A DNA stretch of 5,877 nucleotides from MVYY01 sp035369865 (GTDB taxonomy: Bacteria; Bacteroidota; Bacteroidia; Bacteroidales; Paludibacteraceae), in assembly GCA_035369865.1 (NCBI GenBank), contig DAOOVG010000099.1, positions 1-5,877 of the forward strand, read 5' to 3'. Position numbers and translations under genes: made by a program. The notes beneath the pieces are model-generated. The model did not search any database. It was not told the DNA's origin and saw nothing but the letters and a program-made list of their open reading frames with translations. Below, in pieces: positions 1-5,877 of the stretch (positions are counted from its first letter, which is position 1; each line of letters opens with the position of its first letter).

Positions 1-4
1 GTTC

Positions 5-34
5 ATCTGCGTTTTTTATCTGCGGTTATCTGCG
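5..34. repeat. Short tandem-like cluster of ATCTGCG
   Basis: The heptamer ATCTGCG occurs three times in 30 bases, at 5-11, 18-24 and 28-34, separated by six and three bases of T-rich sequence. The array may continue to the left of the window. Similar ATCTGCG-type interspersed repeats are, to my recollection, seen in intergenic regions of environmental Bacteroidota. Whether this copy belongs to a dispersed family cannot be told from one window. Confidence 0.5.
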
Positions 35-345
35 TGAAATATTCTTCATTTTCTAGCTGAATTCAAGTCACAAATGCAACTTTTTGGTTAGACAAATTCA
101 TCCTCTTGTTTGGCGTAGCTCCCTTGTTGCGTCGCACTAAAAATTAAATTCTCAGATTTGTTATGACAGTTTTCAGCAAAATAAGGTAGAAAAAAGGTAT
201 TGCCTGAATTTTATTTCACTGTTCATTTACAAAAGTAACTTTATCTTATTTCAAATTAGATCTCCCCCATTGCCTGAACTGAAAATCAGAAAACTTTCCA
301 GTGCTCTGTAAAAGGGAATTTTCACTATAAATTAACTTTTAAAAA

Positions 346-376
346 TTGCCCATTTGAAGAAAAATGAGTAATTTAG
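346..376 (+). promoter_or_regulatory. Possible Bacteroidota-type promoter for gyrA
   Basis: A TTG at 346-348 (preceded by A, so ATTG against the -33 consensus TTTG) is followed after 20 bases by TAATTTAG at 369-376, one mismatch from the -7 consensus TAnnTTTG. The spacing matches the 19-21 bases known for Bacteroides-type promoters. Transcription would begin near 382, giving a leader of about 30 bases. In such AT-rich sequence a partial match can arise by chance, so this is tentative. Confidence 0.3.
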
Positions 377-411
377 TACAATTTTTCAAGAAGATATAAA
401 AAACAATATAA

Positions 412-2964
412 ATGGCTGAAGAAGAGAGAATTATTAAAGTGAACATTGACGAAGAAATGAAATCTTCGTATATTGATTATTCAATGTCTGTGATTGTATC
501 GAGAGCATTGCCTGATGTACGTGACGGTTTTAAGCCCGTGCACCGAAGAGTGCTATATGCAATGAATGAATTGGGCAATACTTCTGATAAACCTTATAAA
601 AAATGTGCAAGAATTGTTGGAGAAGTGATGGGAAAGTATCATCCGCATGGTGATTCTTCCATTTACGGAACACTGGTTCGTTTAGCACAACCGTGGTCAA
701 TGCGTTATCCGCTGGTTGATGGACAAGGCAATTTTGGCTCTATTGACGGGGACAGTCCTGCTGCTATGCGTTATACTGAAGCTCGCCTGCAAAAAATAGC
801 CGAAGAAATGTTGGCTGACATTGACAAAGATACCGTTGATTTTCAACCTAATTTTGATGAAACATTAAAAGAACCTGTGGTATTGCCTTCACGTTTGCCC
901 AATTTGTTAATAAATGGTTCGTCAGGGATTGCCGTTGGAATGGCAACCAACATGGCTCCTCACAATCTTTCCGAAACTATCGATGCCATTATTGCTTACA
1001 TTGATAATAAAGACATTACCATATCAGAATTAATGAAATATATCAAAGCTCCTGATTTTCCTACAGGGGGCATCATTTATGGTTACGATGGTGTGAAAGA
1101 AGCTTTTGAAACAGGACGAGGACGAATTATTATTCGTGGAAAAACTGAAATTGAAGTTGATGCTTCAGGGCATGAAAAAATTATTATAAAAGAAATTCCC
1201 TATCAGGTTAATAAAGTTGAGTTGATAAAAATTATTGCTTCTCTGGTAGAAGACAAGAAAATTGAAGGAATTTCAAATATCAATGATGAATCTGACCGTG
1301 AAGGGATGCGCATTGTAATTGATATTAAGAAGGATGCGAATTCCAATGTTATTTTAAATAAACTATTCAAAAACACGCCCTTACAGTCCTCTTTCAATGT
1401 CAATAATATTGCATTAGTAAATTACCGACCTTATTTATTGACATTAAAAGATTTAATTCGTCACTTTGTAAATCATCGCCATACGGTTATTACTCGTCGT
1501 ACCAAGTTTGAATTGTCAGAAGCTGAAAAACGAGCACATTTACTGGAAGGATTTATGATTATCCTGGATAATCTGGATGAAGCTATTCAAATCATTCGTG
1601 ATTCAAAAAATCCTGATGAAGCACGCACTCGTTTAATGGAACGTTTTAATCTTACGGAAGTTCAGTCAAGAGCCATTGTTGAAATGCGATTACGGCAACT
1701 TACAGGTATGGAGCAAGATAAATTGCGAGCAGAGTATCAAGAAGTGCTACAATTAGTAGCTCATTTAAAAGAGATATTAGAAAAAGAATCTTTGCGTATG
1801 CAAATTATTAAAGATGAGCTTCTTGAAATCAAAAAGCAATACGGCGATCCACGTCGGACTGAAATCGTTTATTCTTCAGAGGAATTCAATCCTGAAGATT
1901 TCTATGCCAATGAACAAATGATTATTACCATTTCTCATCTTGGCTATATCAAACGGACACCATTAAGCGAATTCCGAGCTCAAGGACGAGGCGGCATTGG
2001 TTCAAAAGGAAGTGATTCAAGAGACGAAGATTTTATAGAATATATTTATCCAGCTTCCATGCATAACACCATGCTATTTTTTACCCAAAAAGGAAGATGT
2101 TACTGGCTGAAAGTTTACGAAATTCCAGAAGGAAGTAAAAATTCCAAAGGAAGAGCCATTCAAAATATCCTGAACATTGATCCTGATGACAAAGTAAATG
2201 TGTTTATTCGTGTCGAAAGCCTATCTGATCCTGATTATAATCAATCCCATTATTTGATTTTTTGCACAAAAAAAGGTGTTATCAAAAAAACAAGTTTGGA
2301 AGCTTATTCACGTCCACGACAAAATGGTGTAATTGCCATTCAGTTAAGGGAAAACGACGAAGTCATTCAGGTAAGGTTGACTGATGGAAATTCTGAAGTT
2401 ATCATGGCCAATCGAAATGGACGCGCCATTCGTTTTCACGAGTCAAATGTTCGTGAAATGGGACGTACTGCAACCGGTGTTCGTGGGATGAGACTTGATG
2501 AAGATGGAGAGGATGAAGTAATTGGCATGATTTGTGTGAATAAAGATAGTGGAGAAAATATTTTGGTGGTTTCAGAACAAGGCTACGGAAAACGGACTAT
2601 GCTGGATGATGAAAACGGTGAACCTGTTTATAGAATTACTAATCGCGGCGGTAAAGGTGTTAAAACAATGAATATCACAGAAAAAACGGGTAAATTAGTA
2701 GCCATCAAAAGTGTTACTGACGAAAACGATTTAATGATTATCAATAAATCAGGCATTACCATCAGGTTGAAAGTTTCTGATATTCCTGTTATCGGTCGTG
2801 CCACACAAGGTGTTCGCCTCATTAACCTCGAAAAACGGAACGATGAAATAGCTTCTGTTTGCAAAGTTTCCTCTGAAACCAATGAAAACCAAGAATTTGA
2901 AATTGATGAGGAAAATGAAGAAGAAAATTTATTAGCAACATCTGATGAATTTTTAGAAAATTAA
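412..2964 (+). CDS. gyrA: DNA gyrase subunit A
   Basis: GyrA is the breakage-reunion subunit of the type IIA topoisomerase gyrase (A2B2 with GyrB), which adds negative supercoils to the chromosome using ATP. The 850-residue product is full length. The N-terminal DNA-cleavage domain includes the quinolone-binding region with GKYHPHGDSS at 74-83 and the catalytic Arg120-Tyr121 pair in AAMRYTE. It is followed by the tower and coiled-coil dimer gate (to about 490). The C-terminal DNA-wrapping pinwheel spans about 500-820, with repeated blade motifs: QGRGGIG at 524-530, NSKGRAI at 577-583, TGVRGMRL at 688-695, NRGGKG at 744-749 and TQGVRLINL at 798-806. The last 30 residues form a Glu/Asp/Asn-rich acidic tail. 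The ATG start gives the normal MAEEERI N terminus; the upstream sequence is A-rich with no Shine-Dalgarno motif, as usual in Bacteroidota. ParC is unlikely, since the C-terminal domain is a full gyrase-type pinwheel. Gly86 occupies the position of E. coli Asp87. No terminator separates it from the TPR gene downstream. Confidence 0.98.
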   Translation: MAEEERIIKVNIDEEMKSSYIDYSMSVIVSRALPDVRDGFKPVHRRVLYAMNELGNTSDKPYKKCARIVGEVMGKYHPHGDSSIYGTLVRLAQPWSMRYPLVDGQGNFGSIDGDSPAAMRYTEARLQKIAEEMLADIDKDTVDFQPNFDETLKEPVVLPSRLPNLLINGSSGIAVGMATNMAPHNLSETIDAIIAYIDNKDITISELMKYIKAPDFPTGGIIYGYDGVKEAFETGRGRIIIRGKTEIEVDASGHEKIIIKEIPYQVNKVELIKIIASLVEDKKIEGISNINDESDREGMRIVIDIKKDANSNVILNKLFKNTPLQSSFNVNNIALVNYRPYLLTLKDLIRHFVNHRHTVITRRTKFELSEAEKRAHLLEGFMIILDNLDEAIQIIRDSKNPDEARTRLMERFNLTEVQSRAIVEMRLRQLTGMEQDKLRAEYQEVLQLVAHLKEILEKESLRMQIIKDELLEIKKQYGDPRRTEIVYSSEEFNPEDFYANEQMIITISHLGYIKRTPLSEFRAQGRGGIGSKGSDSRDEDFIEYIYPASMHNTMLFFTQKGRCYWLKVYEIPEGSKNSKGRAIQNILNIDPDDKVNVFIRVESLSDPDYNQSHYLIFCTKKGVIKKTSLEAYSRPRQNGVIAIQLRENDEVIQVRLTDGNSEVIMANRNGRAIRFHESNVREMGRTATGVRGMRLDEDGEDEVIGMICVNKDSGENILVVSEQGYGKRTMLDDENGEPVYRITNRGGKGVKTMNITEKTGKLVAIKSVTDENDLMIINKSGITIRLKVSDIPVIGRATQGVRLINLEKRNDEIASVCKVSSETNENQEFEIDEENEEENLLATSDEFLEN

Positions 2965-3058
2965 TTTTAAAAAAATTTGTTCAATCCTTTGATCTATTGT
3001 ATTTTTACAGTCTAATAAATTATTCAATCAATTATAAACAAAAAACTTTATTGAAAAT

Positions 3059-4288
3059 ATGAAAAAGTCCATTCTTACCTTGTTTCTGATAGTAAGCTTT
3101 GTTTTTTCCTATGCTCAAAAGAGCAATGTCTCAAAAGCGAAGAACAAAGTTTTAATGGAAAATCCTGATTTTGCAGGTGCGCGTGAATTAATTCAGCAAG
3201 CACTAAACGATTCAACCACTAAAAATGATCCTAATACGTGGTATGTAGCAGGCTTGATTGGTTATCAAGAAAATGATTATTGGTACAAAAAAATGTTGCT
3301 GAATCAAAATTATGATCCTGACGCAAAAGGACAGGCTATTCTTGAATCGTACAATTATTTTAAAAAAGCTGCTGATTTAGACCAATTGCCAAATGAAAAG
3401 GGGAAAGTTAAACCAAAATATCTAAAAGATATCAAAACAAAAATGAAGGAATATTATTCCTTACAACCAAATTTAATTGCTTATGGCGCTTACCTTTATG
3501 AAAAAAAAGATTATCCAGGTGCCTTGAAAGTTTTTGAAACTTATCTTGAGATTCCAACTTTACCCTATATGCAAAACGAAATAAAAATTGATACTACTTA
3601 TAATATGATTAAATATTTCGCAGCTATTTCAGCTACGAGTGCAGGCATACACGATAAAGCAATTAAACTGTATGAAGACCTAAAAGATGACAATTATGAG
3701 ACATTAAGTGTGTATCAGTTGTTGGCTCAAGAATATCAAAATGTCAATGATACTGTTAATTACATAGCCACCTTAAAGGAAGGTTTTGAAAAATTCCCCG
3801 CTGAACCATGGTTTTTACAAAATATTATCAATCATTATATTTATACTGGGCAAATAGAAGAAGCCTTAAAATACTTGGATGCAGCGATTGAAAAAGAACC
3901 CAACGTAGCTCAATATCATTTTGTGAAGGGAAATCTGGAAGAAAATCTTGGAAACATAGAAGAAGCAAAAAAAGCTTTTAATAAAGCACTTGAATTGGAT
4001 CCAAATTTTGCCGATGCCTATGCTGGCATAGGCAGACTTTATTACAATCAAGCCGTTAAGATGATGGAAGCCGCTAATGAAATTAAAGACATAAAACTAT
4101 ATAATGCCGAGAGAGACAAAATAAACAATATATTCAAAGAAGCTATTCCCTATTTTAAAAAAGCAGTGGAATTGAAACCAGATGATATAGATTATAAACG
4201 TAATTTACGCTCTTTGTATTACAGATTGCAAATGGACAAAGAAGCAGCAGAAATTGATGAAGAAATTAAAGCAATGGAAAACAATTAA
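3059..4288 (+). CDS. Exported tetratricopeptide-repeat protein
   Basis: This is a 409-residue protein of unknown specific function. Residues 1-19 form a classical signal peptide (MKKS, a hydrophobic stretch LTLFLIVSFVF, then a likely signal peptidase I cut after SYA). There is no lipobox Cys, so it is probably soluble in the periplasm. The mature part is helical, with TPR units readable at about 137-167, 248-281 and 282-315. The last is a textbook unit with the YxxxG, EEAKKAFxKALELDPN pattern. A further unit begins near 316, is interrupted by a Lys/Glu-rich insertion (about 335-358), and resumes as AIPYFKKAVELKP at 362-374. TPR arrays act as protein-protein scaffolds; no catalytic domain is visible. 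The start lies 94 bases after gyrA, preceded by AT-rich sequence without a Shine-Dalgarno motif. A TPR gene directly after gyrA is, as I recall, a recurring arrangement in Bacteroidota, but no functional link is demonstrated. A strong terminator closes the gene. Confidence 0.92.
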   Translation: MKKSILTLFLIVSFVFSYAQKSNVSKAKNKVLMENPDFAGARELIQQALNDSTTKNDPNTWYVAGLIGYQENDYWYKKMLLNQNYDPDAKGQAILESYNYFKKAADLDQLPNEKGKVKPKYLKDIKTKMKEYYSLQPNLIAYGAYLYEKKDYPGALKVFETYLEIPTLPYMQNEIKIDTTYNMIKYFAAISATSAGIHDKAIKLYEDLKDDNYETLSVYQLLAQEYQNVNDTVNYIATLKEGFEKFPAEPWFLQNIINHYIYTGQIEEALKYLDAAIEKEPNVAQYHFVKGNLEENLGNIEEAKKAFNKALELDPNFADAYAGIGRLYYNQAVKMMEAANEIKDIKLYNAERDKINNIFKEAIPYFKKAVELKPDDIDYKRNLRSLYYRLQMDKEAAEIDEEIKAMENN

Positions 4289-4315
4289 TTTTTTTTCGTC
4301 TAAATTACAAAATAT

Positions 4316-4348
4316 AAAGGCATCTAATATTTTCCAGATGCCTTTTTT
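4316..4348 (+). terminator. Intrinsic terminator after the TPR gene
   Basis: AAAGGCATCT at 4316-4325 pairs perfectly with AGATGCCTTT at 4336-4345, leaving a 10-base loop. The T run extends to 4348, giving the GC-centred stem plus U-tract of a rho-independent terminator. It lies 28 bases past the TPR stop codon and probably ends the gyrA-TPR transcript(s). The A residues on the left side of the stem would give a shorter U-tract on the other strand, so it might act in both directions. Confidence 0.88.
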
Positions 4349-4426
4349 GTTTCAAAATCTTCTTGATTTCTATGGCTGTTATTATTTGTCCTTGACTGGC
4401 TTTTTCGAAATAGCCATTTATATATA

Positions 4427-4526
4427 NNNNNNNNNNNNNNNNNNNNNNNNNNNNNNNNNNNNNNNNNNNNNNNNNNNNNNNNNNNNNNNNNNNNNNNNNN
4501 NNNNNNNNNNNNNNNNNNNNNNNNNN
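4427..4526. other. Assembly gap (100 N)
   Basis: Exactly 100 consecutive N separate the TPR terminator from the panB promoter region. A round 100 is the usual placeholder for a scaffold gap of unknown size, so the real distance and content are unknown. Both edges are TA-repeat sequence (TATATA on the left, ATATATAAT on the right), so a low-complexity tract may have broken the assembly. Any reading frame crossing the gap is meaningless. Confidence 0.97.
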
Positions 4527-4580
4527 ATATATAATATTTTACCTATTCATTTTTTAACACTGTTCTTTTTAATTTTTTTG

Positions 4581-4588
4581 TAAGTTTG
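4581..4588 (+). promoter_or_regulatory. Candidate -7 element for panB
   Basis: TAAGTTTG matches the Bacteroidota -7 consensus TAnnTTTG at every defined position and lies 27 bases before the panB ATG. Transcription would start near 4594, leaving a leader of about 20 bases. No clean -33 TTTG is found at the expected 19-21 base spacing; the nearest sequence, around 4559-4562, is ACTG. The element also overlaps an in-frame TTG at 4586, which argues against that TTG being the translation start. Confidence 0.5.
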
Positions 4589-4615
4589 CACATTATTTTA
4601 AACACATTATTAATA

Positions 4616-5434
4616 ATGTCTATAATTAATGAAAATGTCAGAAAAGTGACCACTCGTCGTTTGCTCGAAATGAAGCAACGAGGAGAAAAAATCAGCATGC
4701 TTACCGCTTATGATTATACTATGGCAAACATTGTTGATGAAGCAGGAATCGATGTGGTTTTAGTTGGGGATTCAGCTTCAAATGTAATATGTGGAAATAC
4801 TACTACTTTGCCTATTACTTTGGATCAAATGATTTTTTTGGCTAAATCAGTGGTGCGTGGTGTAAAACGAGCTTTGATAGTAGTAGATATGCCTTTTGGA
4901 AGTTATCAAGGGAATTCAAGGGAAGCTATTGCATCAGCTATTCGCATTATGAAAGAAACTCATGCTGATGGGATAAAAATAGAAGGAGGTGAAGAAATTC
5001 TTGAATCAGTTCATCGAATTTTAAGTGCTGGCATTCCTATTATGGGGCATCTTGGTTTAATGCCACAATCTATTAATAAATATGGTTCTTATACAGTAAG
5101 AGCTCAAGAAGAAGAAGAAGCAAAAAAATTAATAAGAGATGCTCACTTACTTGAAGAAGCAGGTTGTTTTTCTATTGTGCTAGAAAAAATTCCTGCAAAA
5201 TTAGGGGCTCAAATAGCTTCAGAACTTACAATTCCTGTGATAGGCATAGGTGCAGGCGGAGGAGTAGATGGTCAGGTATTGGTTATCCATGATATGTTGG
5301 GGCTGACACAAGGATTTTCGCCACGTTTTCTTCGTAGATATGCTAATTTGCGAGAAACTATGCACAATGCCATTCAGCATTATATTGAAGATGTTAAATC
5401 TGGCGATTTCCCCAATGAAAATGAACAATATTGA
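4616..5434 (+). CDS. panB: 3-methyl-2-oxobutanoate hydroxymethyltransferase (ketopantoate hydroxymethyltransferase)
   Basis: PanB transfers a hydroxymethyl group from 5,10-methylenetetrahydrofolate to 2-oxoisovalerate to make ketopantoate, the first committed step toward pantothenate and coenzyme A, in the cytoplasm. From the ATG chosen here it has 272 residues, a normal length for this TIM-barrel family. Signature segments are in order: KISMLTAYDY at 25-34, LVGDSASNV with metal-binding Asp52, VVDMPFGSYQ with Asp91, KIEGG with Lys121 and Glu123, MGHLGLMPQS with His145, VLEKIPAKL with the expected catalytic Glu190, and GIGAGGGVDGQVLV at 210-223. These correspond to E. coli Asp45, Asp84, Lys112, Glu114, His136 and Glu181. 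The C terminus SGDFPNENEQY is typical of Bacteroidota PanB. An in-frame TTG at 4586 would add ten residues (MHIILNTLLI) but sits inside the -7 promoter element and extends beyond the usual N terminus. No other pan gene and no obvious terminator follows. Confidence 0.97.
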   Translation: MSIINENVRKVTTRRLLEMKQRGEKISMLTAYDYTMANIVDEAGIDVVLVGDSASNVICGNTTTLPITLDQMIFLAKSVVRGVKRALIVVDMPFGSYQGNSREAIASAIRIMKETHADGIKIEGGEEILESVHRILSAGIPIMGHLGLMPQSINKYGSYTVRAQEEEEAKKLIRDAHLLEEAGCFSIVLEKIPAKLGAQIASELTIPVIGIGAGGGVDGQVLVIHDMLGLTQGFSPRFLRRYANLRETMHNAIQHYIEDVKSGDFPNENEQY

Positions 5435-5580
5435 AGCTAAATTCTTAAAAAAATCTAAATAAAATTCAATAAAAAATTAAGTGTCTAGGTCAAAAAGTAA
5501 GCTCAAAATTTTGTCTTTTTTTGTTTTTCGGCACTTTTCAAAACGCTTATATAACACATTAATCCCTAACTTCGCAAAAT

Positions 5581-5822
5581 TTACGTAATAGGTAGTTCTA
5601 ATTTTTTCAAAAGAGTAGAAGTTTTCTTGGTAATTTCAGCGGCATACCATTTGTCGTTGATTTTCACTCGTTTTATTTCCATTAAGAAACTGATCAGATC
5701 TTTAGGTGAAAAATCCCGTTCAGTTCGTGTTTTGCCAGCAATTGATATGTCCGGTAATACCAGTGTAAGGCAATGTAATTGATAAACATTCATCCTTCCA
5801 ATGCATATTCATTTTTCATGTA
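5581..5822 (-). pseudogene. C-terminal fragment of a DDE transposase (IS4/IS1634-like), frameshifted and with an internal stop
   Basis: Read on the minus strand from 5822, one frame gives YMKNEYALEG, then a TGA stop (5792-5790), then MFINYIALHWYYRTYQLL and AKHELNG. The sense then jumps to another frame near 5710-5717, continuing DFSPKDLISFLMEIKRVKIN, DKWYAAEITKKTSTLLKKL and ELPIT to a TAA at 5581-5583. Joined, these read as the end of an IS4/IS1634-type transposase: an ALEGWMFINxIAL helix, then SPKDLI and a VKINDKW segment near the C terminus. One missing base in the CCC/AAAAA tract (GGG on the coding strand) would explain the frame change, and the TGA replaces the expected TGG Trp. The DDE catalytic residues are not in the window, so the family call rests on the C-terminal pattern alone. 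A 70-codon open frame from an ATG at 5793 exists here, but its first 28 or so residues are out of frame with the family and it is not a real gene. Confidence 0.65.
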
Positions 5823-5877
5823 ATGAAAAATGAATATGCATTGGAAGGATGGATGTTTATCAATTACATTGCCTTAC
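5765..5877. repeat. Near-perfect palindrome at the window end (55-base arms, 3-base centre)
   Basis: Bases 5765-5819 are the reverse complement of 5823-5877 at 54 of 55 positions, around the centre GTA at 5820-5822. The sole mismatch is T5790 opposite G5852. The arms consist of the same piece of transposase coding sequence in opposite directions. The right arm stops only because the sequence ends, so the inverted repeat could be longer. It could be a true inverted duplication of an insertion-sequence fragment or a fold-back artefact at a contig end. Confidence 0.95.
5823..5877 (+). pseudogene. Partial transposase fragment running off the window
   Basis: The right palindrome arm read on the plus strand gives MKNEYALEGWMFINYIAL with no stop and continues past the end of the window. 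It is the same internal transposase segment as the minus-strand remnant, but it keeps the TGG Trp codon (5850-5852 region) where the other copy has TGA. The ATG at 5823 is an internal Met of the transposase, not a start. What lies beyond is unknown. It may be a more intact copy of the element or merely the far arm of an assembly fold-back. Confidence 0.5.

Larger units (their letters stand above)
1..411. other. Non-coding leader region upstream of gyrA
   Basis: I find no credible gene on either strand here: every ATG-initiated frame I followed closes within about 20 codons. The stretch is AT-rich. It holds a cluster of ATCTGCG repeats at its left edge, two copies of ATTGCCTGAA (199-208 and 269-278), and a tentative gyrA promoter near its right end. 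The gene to the left lies outside the window, so part of this region may be the 3' flank of an unseen gene. Confidence 0.7.
5481..5877 (-). mobile_element. Remnant of an insertion sequence (3' part), left boundary uncertain
   Basis: The region downstream of panB carries the 3' end of a transposase gene on the minus strand and continues to the window edge. The insertion-sequence end is not defined. GTGTCTAGGTCAAAAAGTAA at 5481-5500 looks like a change from plain A/T-rich filler and could be near the terminal inverted repeat, but no partner end is visible to confirm it. The palindrome CAAAATTTTG at 5504-5513 lies in the putative 3' non-coding part. No target-site duplication can be assessed. 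Confidence 0.4.

Overview
The window is an AT-rich stretch of chromosome that looks like Bacteroidota (Bacteroidetes). Three things point there: the GyrA sequence and its C-terminal blade motifs, a PanB ending in SGDFPNENEQY, and genes whose starts are preceded by A/T-rich sequence without a Shine-Dalgarno motif. The best promoter candidate also fits the Bacteroidota -7 consensus TAnnTTTG. A run of exactly 100 N marks a scaffold join, so this is a draft or metagenome-type assembly.

Layout: 1-411 is non-coding and carries a short ATCTGCG repeat cluster and a tentative promoter. 412-2964 is gyrA, complete. 3059-4288 encodes an exported tetratricopeptide-repeat protein and is followed by a clear intrinsic terminator at 4316-4348. 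4427-4526 is the N gap. 4616-5434 is panB, complete, with a good -7 promoter element just upstream. The last ~400 bases hold the decayed 3' end of a DDE transposase gene on the minus strand. It runs into a near-perfect 113-base palindrome that reaches the end of the window.

Functionally these are housekeeping genes: DNA supercoiling (gyrA), a periplasmic or envelope scaffold protein of unknown role (TPR), and the first committed step of pantothenate/CoA synthesis (panB). gyrA and the TPR gene are collinear with a 94-base spacer lacking a terminator and may share transcripts. panB is a separate unit. I see no new defence, mobile or regulatory system. The most unusual structure is the terminal palindrome of transposase sequence. 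Its arms differ at one base, which is exactly the base that turns a Trp codon into a stop in one arm. It may be an assembly or amplification fold-back rather than biology.
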